This document shows, piece after piece, positions 24,301 through 36,658 of a DNA stretch of 64,000 nt (its first letter is position 1; each line of letters begins with the position of its first letter). The DNA comes from Ambrosia x helenae (lineage: Eukaryota; Streptophyta; Magnoliopsida; Asterales; Asteraceae): positions 25,253,992-25,317,991 of the forward strand of contig CM061224.1 of assembly GCA_030844895.1 (NCBI GenBank), in the 5' to 3' direction. Both the position numbers and the translations under genes were made by a program. Below the pieces are notes generated by a model that did no database searches, was not told the DNA's origin, and saw only the letters and a list, made by a program, of their open reading frames with translations.

Positions 24301-25290
24301 AAGTTAAGGAAATATTAACAAGAGTAATATATAACTTGTAACACAAAGGGTAATGTAACGCCAACGAAACCTAGGATACGCGCTTAATTAAACGGGATTT
24401 GGAATAACTCGTGGTCGGGAGTTGGGTGTACAACTTGCCAAGGCACATGCACTATAGGAATAGTGACTTATACGTCTAGGACGTTTGTAGGTGCGAGACC
24501 ATCTTTGCTATCCGCCTAGTAATCCAGACAGAGTTTCAGGTGAGTTTCACGGCCCCATTTTAAACTATTTTTACGTTTTCCGGGGAAAGATATGTTAGGG
24601 AAAATGTTTGACGGAATTATTACTTGAGGTGTGACCGCCACTCGGGGTTGAGTCCTCGCCTCTATAATCATTTATTCAGGGAAATGAAACCGGAGGAATA
24701 TTGAATAGTACTATTGGTGCCTGACAAGGCCCACCCCTAATCGATAGCGTCGATTATGCATTAGGTTATGCCTGGGGTGCATATATTCTGAACTTAAGTC
24801 GTGGGAAACCGAGTAACGACTTAGAGCGGGGCACAATTATTATATGTCTTGGTTTGATTATAGTCTCAAGTAGATTTATAGGAATTTGCAACTCCTATAT
24901 GTTGTCATAACATGGTATTTCCCAAGTAATCAAGTTTTGGAAACTAAAACCTGTGAACTCACCAATATATATTTATATTGACGAAACTTTTATATACATA
25001 TCTTTCAGGTAACTAGATGAAGGAGCACCGGGCAAGCTGGGTCAAGGAATCCTCCAATGCGACGTCAAACTTTTGCGGGGTTTCACTTTTATTTCCCAAG
25101 GCATTTGGGATATATATGAGAAACCTCTATGATTATCTTAAAAACAATTTACTTTTGTGTAATATTTGAACAAGATTTGACGTCATAATAAATGACCCAT
25201 TTTCTTAAATTACTTGTGTTTAGCAATAACCTTGACTTTATGCTTTTGAACCGTCGCGCCACGTGTTTCCGCCATTGTCGTGGTGTGACA
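21395..25290 (+). repeat. 3' LTR of element C (3896 bp)
   Basis: Same sequence as 10813-14710 apart from about six small changes. It is followed at once by the target duplication AGCGA (25291-25295) and by the continuation of element A's antisense gene. Confidence 0.92.
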
Positions 25291-27703
25291 AGCGACCTCT
25301 CCAACTCCCAAGCCTCCCGCTCCTTCACAAGGACATCAATCTGACCCTCCAGCTCGGACACCCGACTGGTCATCTTCACCACATCAGCGTCCTTCGCCTT
25401 CAGGTCGCCAATCGCAGTAGCATACTTAGAGGAGATATCCTCTAACTCCTTCGTCTTTGCCGCCGCCACCTTCTTCTCCTCAGCCAGAGCAACTTCAGCC
25501 TTCTGAACGAGCTGACGGCGACGTTCCAACTCAGTATTCACAACCGCCGTCGACTTCGCCCAAGTCTTCTGCTTCTCGGCGGCGTCAACATCCTTTTGAC
25601 GCAGATCGGACTCAAGCTTCCGAACCTGCTCCAAAAGGCGTATACGAGCGGACTCGTATACCTCCTTCTCCCTCGCCAGACGCTCGGCTTCACCCGAAAC
25701 CGACGCCCGCTCATCTAGAAACTCACCCTCTCCTCTGTGCAGGGCATAAAGGTTACCCAGAGTCTGCGTCAAGTTCATGCACATCTCGGAGAAGAGGGTA
25801 CCCCGGTCTTGGGCCCGGTGATACGCGCGCTCAGCCGCGGCAACGCATAGCTAACGAATTCCTCAGCCACAAAGGGGTTGAGGAACCGGCAGCTTTCGGT
25901 TATACGCCACCCGGGCGTATAAACCGGAGCGTCCAACCGGAAGGCAGGAACACTCGAAGACGCCAACGCGCCTTCAGGTTTCTTCAGTTTAGGGTCTTCA
26001 ACCCCACCACCCTGAGAAGACGTTTCCAGCACGTCCTTCTCACTTAAATCCACAAAAGAGGGCCCGGTCCGCGAGCCCTCACCACCCTGAGCACCCATTC
26101 CTTGGGCCTGCTCCCTCTTGATCTGCACCATTGCCTCGTGCTGTTTTAACAGCACCAAGTGGCGCTCCTCCTCCTCCTTGGCGGCCAGCTCAGCCAAGCG
26201 GGCATCCTCAGCCCGCTTGCGCTCTAACTCCGCTTGGCGGACACGCGCCTCTTCCTCTCGCTTCAACGCCTCCTCAGCGGCGCGTCTCTCCTCCTCCTCC
26301 TTACGAGCCACCTCGGCCAGACGCGCCGCCTCAGCCTGGGCGCGCTCCTCTTCCAGCTTCTTCTTCCGCTCCTCCTGATACTGCTTTACAGAAGGAGGAA
26401 CAGAGCCTACAAAGAAACAAAAGCGGATAAACAACTTCACAAAAATAATAATAATAATAAAGAAGAAAAAGCGTCAGAAGGTACTTACTGCTCAGCTTCT
26501 TCAGAGCCTTCTTATAAAAAGGCTCACGCACTGGCGGCGGCTCCAGCTGCAAATCCAGCGGTTGATCACCACCCAGCACCGCCCGCTTAGGAGACGAGCC
26601 ACGAGCCACGTCTTCTTCAACCGTTTCCGGCTGTTTGCGCTTGTGACCTGCAAACAAGGTAAAAAAACCTTTAAGTAAACACCACAAAGAAGAAAATCAC
26701 AAACAAAGTTAGAGTACTTACTCTCAGTAGCCACCCGTTCAGCAACACTGGGTTCACCAGTCTTCTCACTACCGTGCGCCCCGGCCGCTGACGCACTTGC
26801 TCCACCGCCACCTGCAGAGCGACGCGAACGGTGAATTAGACCAGACGACGAACCACTCGACTCATCGTCCGACAAAAATACATAATCAACCCCAGCCGCC
26901 GTTTTCACGGACACCGGCTCAGGATTGATTAGAAAACCCACTGCAAGGTTAGAAGGCGCACCTTCCATTGGGCCGGGGAACAGGAAGTTCTCCACCAGAA
27001 GCTCCAACTCCGAAACACCCCCATCATGTACCGCCACATACATGGTCTTCACGGAACGGGCGGCAAACACCTCAAACAACAGCTCACCTGCGATCAAGGT
27101 ACAAAAAGCGTCAAAAAACGAATATAAATAAAGAATAGAAGCAACAACAACACTTACCTTCAACGGAGAGCGGCCCACCATCACCCGCAGGCGCGACATT
27201 GTATCCTTCCCTCACGCCCAGTCGGCTCAAACCCAGCAGCCGAAGGATCCCCTCATCCAGCTTATCCAAGTCATCTTGACGACTAGGATGCGCGCACAAG
27301 TCCTTGAACCACTCCTCTTCCTGAAAAATCCTTCATCACCTCGAAGGACGGCACCTTTTGCCCAGCACGAAGCTCCAGCTTCGCCATCTCCACTGGAATC
27401 ACCTCCTTCTTCACAAAGAAGAAGCACCTCTTCCAATCCCGAAGAGTTTTGGGAGAACTCTTCGGGACGATCAGGCTAACGCTCTTCGACCTCTCTACAA
27501 AGGAGACCCAACCCGAGTCCTTCACCTCCAACTTGTAGAACACGTTAAAGTGTTCAAACACTGGCTGCCTCCTCAACGACCGGCAGGTGGCCTCGAAGTG
27601 CATCACCCTCATCACCCCAAAGGGGCTCATCTGAGAGACATGCACCCCATATCTCTGCAGAAAGAGATGAAGAACCGAGAGACCGGCAGCCGGAACAACC
27701 CCT

Positions 27704-28460
27704 TTTGGCCTGGTGGCAGAGAGTTTTTCTCTTGTAAGGTAACCAAGGTTCGATCCTTAGGATAGGAGTGTGTAATAATTAGGAGTTTTGGTGTAATAAT
27801 TAGATTAGATAGGGAACACTTGCCATTAAAAAAAACCCTGATTTTGTGCCCCTCTTATAGTGTTTGGTATGATAGAATGGAAGGGGAAATAGAATGGATC
27901 AAGGTAATGAAAAATAGTGTGTTTGATTTATTAAAGGAATGAAATCACCCATTCCACAAGACATTTCATTCTCTCAAAACCATTCCATCCACTCTTCGGT
28001 AGCGTTTGGTATGATGGAATGAAAGTGGGAATGGAATGGACCATTACAAGGTAATGAAAAATAATGTGTTTGGTTGGCTAAAGGAATGGAATCACCCATT
28101 TCATAAGGCATTCCATTCCCTCAAAACAATTCCATCCACCACCACTATCGCCACCACCCACCACCACTATCGCCACCACCCATCGCCGCCGCCACCACCC
28201 CACCACCGCCGCCACCACCACCCACCACCGCCGTCACTACCCACCACCACCGCTGCCAACCACTACCTTCACCTACCCACCACCCACCACCACCGCCGCC
28301 ACCCACCACCGCCACCACCCACTACCTTCACCCTCCCACCACCGCCGCCACCCACCACCGTCACCCACCCACTACCGCCGCCATACAAAACCACCTACCG
28401 CCGCCTACCACCGTCATCCACCCACCACCACCGTCACTCACCACAATTTCCTTTACCCAC
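27704..28460. repeat. Second copy of the left flank: SINE plus GGAATGG/CCACCA repeat
   Basis: Corresponds to 185-1035: SINE 27704-27835 (boxes and poly(A) as in copy 1), then the TTTGGTATGATxGAATG units and CCACCA tract. Copy 2 lacks about 100 bases present at 630-740 and has scattered substitutions. It begins immediately after element A's antisense gene is cut. It ends in CCCAC (28456-28460), the target duplication of the LTR that follows. It is therefore genomic flank, not part of A. Confidence 0.75.
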
Positions 28461-29076
28461 TGAAGGGATATGGTATCAAAACATTACGAATACCATATCA
28501 TCGCCCACCTAGAACAGGCTTCGCCAGACGCCCATCCGTCCGTTCTACGTCAGCAGATCGTTTAGCGCCCATCCGCCCGTTCTACGTCAGCGGAACGTCT
28601 GGCGTCCACTAGTCCGTTCTACGTCAGCGATGCATCTGCCGTCCGATGCGAGCGTTAAACACTCATTCTACGTCGACGGAACATCTGGCGTCCACCCACC
28701 CGTTCTACGTCAGCGATAGGTCTGACGCCAGGCGCAAGCTTTACCAACATACTCCAAAGCTTCCTCAGCAAGCTATACCAACACAAGTGGAAGATACCTT
28801 CTTGGGCAGCCTCGGGACTCACCCCTGCCCCAAACAAAATATCCCTGACACGGCGTCAGAGTTCCTCTCCAATCAGAGACTGATCCCAGTCTGACAAACA
28901 GAAAGGACGACGACGTGGCAGCCTTCTAGCCAAGACATCTTCCTGACAAGGCAGACTTTCTCAACCCACCTCGACGTCCGAGAAAGGGGTAACTGCCCAC
29001 CGTCCTTGATCTACCAATGGGCAGGCACCACGTGTCCACCGCCCATCAGCGTCCATTCACTGGGCGCCACGTATAC

Positions 29077-31133
29077 TGTCACACCCCGACTTTTCCCTTG
29101 TCGGATGCGACGTTTGGTGCCTTTGCCAGCGCAGCGGAAAGTTGCATCTAAGACTCTGGTTCCCTGAACGCCAATTCTAAACCTCTAGGATTCCGATCCC
29201 AACTGTCACCTACTCCAACCGTGCCGTTACCAAAGTTTAAACCTGAAAGACATACTTAAAAGTCAACATATAATGCTGGTGAGTTCATAAGTTTTGCAAA
29301 ATGTTATCAAACATTACCAAGTTCCAAAAGTGTTACCATGTTCACCCTGTCCATACTATAACAAATCGAAAACCAAAGTACGCTAGCTAGGCGTATGTTT
29401 TGTTACTACCACGATTGGAAAACCATTACTAACACGCATACCAGTTGTTGTGCCCGAAAAGTAACCCTGTTGTTCCTGTTGTTCCTGTTTGAGACAATAT
29501 GCACTCGCCCGGCCCTCCAAGCCGACGAGCGGGGTTGGTCACTCCCAATAGCGCTATTCACATTTCCCGTTGTGCAAACCCGCACATTCATGGTTCCCCC
29601 CGGGACTTCCAAAGATCGTGTAGTACACAATAGAAACCCATAGTATGACAGTTGTTACCACATAATCGTTTTAACACATGTTTTCTCCCCCGAAAATATG
29701 AAACCAGTTTAAAAGAGGGGCCGTAAACTCACGCAACCCGTTTCATTTTCCAAAACTTTGTTTCGTTTTAAGTTCCTCAGTTTTTCATAAAAGAAGCATG
29801 TCTTCCACCCCGGAAACATTTATAAAACAGTAAAAAGTGGGGTTATGAACTCACCTTAATGTCCATGCTAAGCTAGCAAACAAAGCCTGAAACCTCGACC
29901 GACTTCCTCGTGCCCGAATCACGCGCGAGTAACCCGAAGCCGCCCCGAACTATGCGTTGACCGAAACGTTTGACCCGTTGACCAACTTGACTGCTCGCTG
30001 GCCAAGGTTGACTGGTTGACCGTGACCCGCACCGAGACCCGAAAACCATCACCACCAAACTTGACTCGACCATTAATCGAGGACCCGAGTAAAAACCAAA
30101 CCTGAACCAGAACCGGTCTCGATATCCCGACCAGAACCGAAGCTAACCAGCCACCCGGCCCGAACCAAGCCCATTTGACCCGTCACTGTCTTCAAACCAG
30201 GTGCAGCCGAGACCCAAATCCCAGCTCCAAACCGAACCTGCGTGAACAACCACCAACAACCAAGATCATTTGTCAAACCCGAACCCGAACCCTTCACCAT
30301 CACCTACCACCCTCAGCCATGAACCACCATCGCTGCCACAGCAAGGCAGCCCTCGAGTCATCACCGTACATCACCTACAATCATCGATCAGACCTAACAA
30401 GCCACCGGAGACCACAACCAAGCTAAACCCACCACACCCGGCACCTACCACCACCCTCGTCAGCCACCAACACCCACCACGGCCTGACACGAACCAATCC
30501 AAACACCACGAGCCACAATAGCTTCAACTCGACCAAGACTCACCCTGAATCTCAACCAAAAACCCCACCTACGCTGCTTCTTTTGTTGATTTACGGGACC
30601 ATACGACAGCGCCGCCACCACCCAAGCTTGGTGGTGGCCGGCGGCTACTGAAAACAGAAGGGAGAGAGAGACGAGCGGGTGAGGAAGAAAGGTTTAGAGA
30701 GAGAGGGAGGGAACCAGTTTTAGAGAGAGAGAGAGAGGGTGTGCGGTTATGGCTGCACAACAAAATGGGGAAGAAGAGAGAGTAAGGATGTTTTTATATC
30801 TAGGGTTTGGGTTAGGTGGGTGTTGTACCGCGTATCGAACCCGTATTAACATAAAACGCCTCGGTTTCTATTCTAGGCCCGCTAATTAATTATAAAAAGT
30901 AATCGTTTTGTTCGAAATACAAAACCGAGCATAAATATAAATGTTTTCGATGTCCGACGCGTGTTTTCAGAACACGCGTTTAAATCGCGTTAATTAAATC
31001 GGTCGCAGTTTCGATCGTAAAAACAGTCAGTAAACTTCCGAAACTTAATAATTAACAATATTTGAAATAAATATTTAATTTTAATAATAAAAAAAATCAC
31101 ATCAGTATAGATCGGAAATTGCCGGTTGTCACA
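29077..31133 (-). repeat. 3' LTR of element D
   Basis: 2057 bp, minus orientation. It includes a CCCGAACC-rich stretch (29880-30300) and a GAGA-rich microsatellite (about 30660-30740). The 60-83 codon frames inside recur in the other LTR but have no recognisable domain. Confidence 0.85.
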
Positions 31134-32896
31134 TTCTCTCCATGTTACAGAAATTTTGTCCTCAAAATTTGAGGTAGGATCTCATCCAAGAACCAATGGT
31201 AGTACAACAAAATAGTCAACGGACTTGCCGGTACAAATGGCACGAGATAAAGTTTCGGAACCAACTGGATGCAAAGTGTAAACAATAACTTTGTCAACAA
31301 ACACTATTGGCGCACCTCAAACGAAACAACTAGTGCACCAACTTTTTCATTACACACCACAAGGTGTGTCTGCATTTAAGGCAATGACAAATAAGTTGAT
31401 GAAAGTGAGACATGTCAATAAAAATCATTCATTATTCCAAGTAGATTGAATATTCACCGCAAGGTGCTGTATCAAATTCCAACAATTCGATTCAACTGAA
31501 ATGTCGATTTTAAAGAAACTCATCGACGAAGTATCAAAGGATTCATTGCCCACAATGGCCTGACATAGCAAGACTAGAAGACGAACATTACGAGCAACGT
31601 AATGATAAAACAAATCATTAATGAAACAATTGTTTGATGCGAAGCCCTACAATGAACCTTCACAGGTTTAAAGAATCCAAACATACAATAGTTGACACAT
31701 GTACAAAAATGCGTGTCTAATTTGGTGAAAAGAATAAGGAATCAACAAAAATTAAATTCCTTTATGATTGAATGTTGAAGGCCACAAATACAAAAGAAGA
31801 GAGATGTAGATCGTACTCAAAAAGATATAACTAGGTTCTAAAACAGGAACCTTAGAAGCTCAAGAAACAAGATCATCAATAACTTAAACTGGTTTAAGAA
31901 AAGCAAGGTCACAAATGACACGAACATGGGAGAATCGACAATCACGTCCGTAACAACAAAATAATGAAAAACCCTTATCCATTATTTATATATATAAATA
32001 TATAAAACAACATAATAGTATAGATACCCTCACGATAGATGTCTTTAGAATTATCAAGTGCCTGTAAACCTGCGATAACGTGACGTCTGCGTTATCGAAA
32101 ATTTACCTCACCAGATCATCCTATTAACCTCCATCATAAGTTATATCACAAGCACTCGTCACATTCATATAATAACACGTATATATAATATGATACAATA
32201 TTCGTCGTGTGCGCCACCTTTCCCGGTGCTCTTCTCGTCCGCATTCCAGCTTCACAGCATCATCAGCAAAACGAGGTGCCTCATCAAGACGTTTCTCACC
32301 CAAGGCTACTTTGACGACATAACATACTCCGAACCCGGGATGCGAGACCGCAAATGCTGCAACAATCCCTTTGCCGATTCGTCCAACAAACGCGACACGT
32401 GTGTGCGTTCCCAATACGTGCAAGCTTGAGTCGACAACCATTGGCGATACGTACTATATATATACTTTAAGTAAATGCACACAGTATATAAACAAGTAAG
32501 TTGTTTCACATACCAAGAAACAATGACTCAGCTACTCTATGTGAATAACCACTCAGGTATCTAAAGCAATGACTCGCCAGTCACCAGTGAGGTATGCCTA
32601 ACCACCACGTGTTATTATCCTTTCTATATACCACTATAGAAAATACCGACTTCCTATTCACATAAGAAAAATAAATGTTCCTTGCGCCGAAGGAATGTAC
32701 GCTGAGTTTAGTGTGACTTAACACACTAATAGTCATGTAACACACTTGGCAACGGTTGGAATTTAAGTTCCTAGGCGTTCGTGCTAAATACTTTGTCTTA
32801 GAAAATTCGGTCCCAACTTCAAAACAAACTCAGGTTAAAGCTTAGATATCTACCCAGACACCTAATTCGCTAAAACCTATGGCTCTGATACCAAAC
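31134..32896 (-). other. Internal region of element D, non-coding
   Basis: 1763 bases between the D LTRs. The longest frame (105 codons, minus, 32124-32441) shows no domain that I recognise. Signals seen are the Tekay-like 3' purine end at 31134-31175 (minus) and the primer site at the other edge. It presumably carries packaging and replication signals only. Confidence 0.7.
32880..32893 (-). promoter_or_regulatory. Primer binding site of element D (initiator Met tRNA)
   Basis: GGCTCTGATACCA on plus is TGGTATCAGAGCC on minus, three bases from the right-hand LTR. This fixes D's orientation. Confidence 0.9.
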
Positions 32897-34955
32897 TGTC
32901 ACACCCCGACTTTTCCCTTGTCGGATGCGACGTTTGGTGCCTTTGTCAGCGCAGCGGAAAGTTGCATCTAAGACTCTGGTTCCCTGAACGCCAATTCTAA
33001 ACCTCTAGGATTCCCGATCCCAACTGTCACCTACTCCAACCGTGCCGTTACCAAAGTTTAAACCTGAAAGACATACTTAAAAGTCAACATATAATGCTGG
33101 TGAGTTCATAAGTTTTGCAAAATGTTATCAAACATTACCAAGTTCCAAAAGTGTTACCATGTTCACCCTGTCCATACTATAACAAATCGAAAACCAAAGT
33201 ACGCTAGCTAGGCGTATGTTTTGTTACTACCACGATTGGAAAACCATTACTAACACGCATACCAGTTGTTGTGCCCGAAAAGTAACCCTGTTGTTCCTGT
33301 TGTTCCTGTTTGAGACAATATGCACTCGCCCGGCCCTCCAAGCCGACGAGCGGGGTTGGTCACTCCCAATAGCGCTATTCACATTTCCCCGTTGTGCAAA
33401 CCCGCACATTCATGGTTCCCCCCGGGACTTCCAAAGATCGTGTAGTACACAATAGAAACCCATAGTATGACAGTTGTTACCACATAATCGTTTTAACACA
33501 TGTTTTCTCCCCCGAAAATATGAAACCAGTTTAAAAGAGGGGCCGTAAACTCACGCAACCCGTTTCATTTTCCAAAACTTTGTTTCGTTTTAAGTTCCTC
33601 AGTTTTTCATAAAAGAAGCATGTCTTCCACCCCGGAAACATTTATAAAACAGTAAAAAGTGGGGTTATGAACTCACCTTAATGTCCATGCTAAGCTAGCA
33701 AACAAAGCCTGAAACCTCGACCGACTTCCTCGTGCCCGAATCACGCGCGAGTAACCCGAAGCCGCCCCGAACTATGCGTTGACCGAAACGTTTGACCCGT
33801 TGACCAACTTGACTGCTCGCTGGCCAAGGTTGACTGGTTGACCGTGACCCGCACCGAGACCCGAAAACCATCACCACCAAACTTGACTCGACCATTAATC
33901 GAGGACCCGAGTAAAAACCAAACCTGAACCAGAACCGGTCTCGATATCCCGACCAGAACCGAAGCTAACCAGCCACCCGGCCCGAACCAAGCCCACTTGA
34001 CCCGTCACTGTCTTCAAACCAGGTGCAGCCGAGACCCAAATCCCAGCTCCAAACCGAACCTGCGTGAACAACCACCAACAACCAAGATCATCTGTCAAAC
34101 CCGAACCCGAACCCTTCACCATCACCTACCACCCTCAGCCATGAACCACCATCGCTGCCACAGCAAGGCAGCCCTCGAGTCATCACCGTACATCACCTAC
34201 AATCATCGATCAGACCTAACAAGCCACCGGAGACCACAACCAAGCTAAACCCACCACACCCGGCACCTACCACCACCCTCGTCAACCACCAACACCCACC
34301 ACGGCCTGACACGAACCAATCCAAACACCACGAGCCACAATAGCTTCAACTTGACCAAGACTCACCCTGAATCTCAACCAAAAACCCCACCTACGCTGCT
34401 TCTTTTGTTGATTTACGGGACCATACGACAGCGCCGCCACCACCCAAGCTTGGTGGTGGCCGGCGGCTACTGAAAACAGAAGGGAGAGAGAGACGAGCGG
34501 GTGAGGAAGAAAGGTTTAGAGAGAGAGGGAGGGAACCAGTTTTAGAGAGAGAGAGAGAGGGTGTGCGGTTATGGCTGCACAACAAAATGGGGAAGAAGAG
34601 AGAGTAAGGATGTTTTTATATCTAGGGTTTGGGTTAGGTGGGTGTGTACCGCGTATCGAACCCGTATTAACATAAAACGCCTCGGTTTCTATTCTAGGCC
34701 CGCTAATTAATTATAAAAAGTAATCGGTTTTGTTCGAAATACAAAACCGAGCATAAATATAAATGTTTTCGATGTCCGACGCGTGTTTTCAGAACACGCG
34801 TTTAAATCGCGTTAATTAAATCGGTCGCAGTTTCGATCGTAAAAACAGTCAGTAAACTTCCGAAACTTAATAATTAACAATATTTGAAATAAATATTTAA
34901 TTTTAATAATAAAAAAAATCACATCAGTATAGATCGGAAATTGCCGGTTGTCACA
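32897..34955 (-). repeat. 5' LTR of element D
   Basis: 2059 bp. The differences from 29077-31133 that I could find are four one-base length changes and five substitutions, all of them C/T or G/A. Confidence 0.85.
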
Positions 34956-35406
34956 TATATTGTCGTTAGGACGGTAACATCCCCCTTAGTATCTTACTTT
35001 CTCCTTTTTACCAAAACCCACTTGCACCAAATGGGCCTAAGAACTTGGGCCGGATTATGGAGACACCTCTACCTGGGCCGGGCCCCATTAAGGGTAGAGG
35101 ATGGGCTCTGAGAAAGTAGGATATCCTGGTACTATAAAAGGAGGACTCTCTTCGCCTTTTATTGGCATCTAATATCTCACATACTTTCACTCAAGAAGCA
35201 GACGAACTCTTTCGTATCTTCTTCAACCCTTTGTTTATTTTACTAACCTTTAGAGGCTCGGCTCTTCTAATTGGTAGTCTCTTAATTCCTTGGTCTTGTT
35301 CTTAGACCTTCACGTATTTTGTAATCACACTCTCTTTACAAAAATACGGTAGAACCACCCACTGGGTTAGCGCCTGTTCGGTAATCCAGTAATTCGTGTT
35401 TCTTCA

Positions 35407-36658
35407 CCCACCACTACCGCCGCCACCCATCACCGCCGTCTCCTCCACCCACCACCGCCACTACTCACCATTGTCACCCACCCACCATCACCGCCATCCA
35501 CCTCCACCCATCGCCACCGTTGCCGCCACCCATCACCGTCGTCGCCACCACCTATCACCGCCGTCGCCATCCACCACCACGCTACCGCCACACACCACCA
35601 CCTACCATCACCGCCACCCACCACCACCGCCATCCACCACCGCCACTACTCACCATCGTCACCCACCCACCATTACGACCATCCACCTCCACCTTCCACC
35701 GTCGTCGCCACCGACCACATCCGCTGCCGCCCACCACCGCCGCTACCGCCACATATCACCACCCACCATCACTGCCACTGACCACCACCCACCACCGCCA
35801 CTAACCATCGATTTTATTCATTCGTTTTTTCTTGTCTATCCAACAACACAAAGTAATGTTTTGTTTCATTCCCACATGGCAACCAAACAAGACATGGAAT
35901 GGTAATGATCCATTCCATTACCTTGTCCATTCCATTACCTCGTCCATTCCATTCCCACATCCATTCCATTACCCCATACCAAACAGACCCTTCATGTTTT
36001 TTTTTCATTCCATCCCTCATTCACCATTTACTAACAACACCATAACCCACCACCCACCACCACTGTCGCCACCACCCACCACCACCGCTGCCGCTACTAC
36101 CCACCACCGCCGCCGCCATCCAACACCACCCTACGCTACCTACCACCGTCACCCACCCACCGCCGCCTCCACCACCTACCACAGTCATTCACCACAATTT
36201 CCTTTACCTACCACCTACCACAGTCATTCACCGCAATTTCCTTTACCCACCACCTACCACAGTCATCCACCTCCACCCATCGCCACCGTTTCCACCACCC
36301 ACCACCGTCGTCGCCACCCACCACCACCTACCATCATCTTCACCGCCACCAACCACCCACCCACCACTGCCACTACTCACCATCGTCGTCCACCCACCAT
36401 CATGGCAGTCCACTTCCACCTTCCACCGCCACCCACCACCGCTACTAACGCCACATATCACCAACTACAATCACCGCCACTGACCACCACCCACCACAGC
36501 CACTCACCACCGATTTTATTCCTTCACGTTTTCCTGCCTATCCAATAACACAAAGTAATGTTTTGTCTCATTACCAAATGACAACCCAACAAGACATGAA
36601 ATGGTAATGATCCATTTCATTCCCTCATCCATTCCATTACCCATACCAAACAGACCCT
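35407..36658. repeat. Right half of the CCACCA element: two tandem units ending CATACCAAACAGACCC
   Basis: Unit 1 (35407-35993) and unit 2 (35994-36658) each have a CCACCA/CCGCCA tract, then TTTATTC..TTTTCTTG, ACAAAGTAATGTTTTG and CATTCCATTACC wording, and end CATACCAAACAGACCC. Those ends are inverted relative to the GGTATGATGGAATG ends at 340, 485 and 27860-28015. The long His/Pro frames here (169 and 238 codons) are low complexity and not genes. Confidence 0.6.

Larger units (their letters stand above)
10813..25290 (+). mobile_element. Element C: young Tekay-like chromovirus (Ty3/gypsy), 14.5 kb
   Basis: Complete structure: LTRs 10813-14710 and 21395-25290, initiator-Met primer site, extra frame 14968-16292, gag-pol 16763-21394 with a chromodomain, purine tract, and the duplicated target AGCGA (10808-10812 and 25291-25295). 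It sits in the antisense gene of element A. I count about six small differences between the LTRs, which also explain the 2-bp length difference, so the insertion is recent. Gag-pol nevertheless carries a stop and a frameshift, so this copy probably moved with proteins from elsewhere or decayed after insertion. Confidence 0.93.
1036..27703 (+). mobile_element. Element A: Tat-type Ty3/gypsy retrotransposon, 3' end missing, twice interrupted
   Basis: Order: 5' LTR (1036-2079), primer site, gag, protease, reverse transcriptase, RNase H, a second archaeal-type RNase H, integrase (end 9932), then an antisense gene running from 27703 down to 10302. The extra RNase H and antisense gene are Tat-lineage traits. 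The body is split by a solo LTR (6122-8490) and by element C (10813-25290). It ends abruptly at 27703 inside the antisense gene: no polypurine tract or own 3' LTR follows. The coding part has many stops and frameshifts, so the element is dead. Confidence 0.85.
10302..27703 (-). pseudogene. Antisense gene of element A (PF04195-type, coiled coil), broken
   Basis: Counterpart of the gene at 53632-56896 in element B. Exons inferred from GT..AG borders: 27703-27158, 27087-26722, 26647-26489, 26406-25291 joined across element C to 10812-10741, and 10670-10302. The first holds the putative gypsy-type transposon domain (CFFFVKKEVIPVEM); the fourth a long Glu/Arg/Ala coiled coil. The end reads VNTDEVLMEQ..TAHEPPQ. 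The start is lost at 27703. Frameshifts lie near 27325 and 25845, and several stops replace Gln codons in the last exon. One intron (26648-26721) has no equivalent in B. Confidence 0.7.
29077..34955 (-). mobile_element. Element D: non-coding Tekay-derived element (LARD-like), 5.9 kb
   Basis: Two LTRs of about 2.06 kb (29077-31133 and 32897-34955) with TGTCACACC/GGTTGTCACA ends surround only 1763 bases. The primer site is on minus beside the right LTR. At the left internal end the minus strand reads GAGGACAAAATTTC then a purine stretch before TGTGACA, wording typical of Tekay 3' ends. The target duplication is TATAC (29072-29076) / TATAT (34956-34960), one mismatch. No gag or pol is present, so it depends on proteins from another element. 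About nine differences between the LTRs indicate recent insertion. Confidence 0.85.
28461..35406 (+). mobile_element. Solo LTR of an A-type element, split by element D
   Basis: LTR pieces 28461-29076 and 34961-35406 together match 1036-2079, including the TATA box (about 35130) and the TACGTCAGC array; a 17-base insertion lies near 29037. It is flanked by perfect CCCAC on both sides (28456-28460, 35407-35411) and by the two halves of the CCACCA repeat. No polypurine tract precedes it and no primer site follows, so it is a solo LTR in its own target and not simply A's 3' LTR. Confidence 0.8.

Noticed and set aside
32124..32441. 105-codon minus frame in the interior of element D
   Set aside because: No similarity to gag, pol or any domain I know; single short frame in a non-coding element.
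28461..35406. Reading this LTR simply as the 3' LTR of element A
   Set aside because: It is preceded by duplicated genomic flank and its own CCCAC, not by element body and a purine tract.
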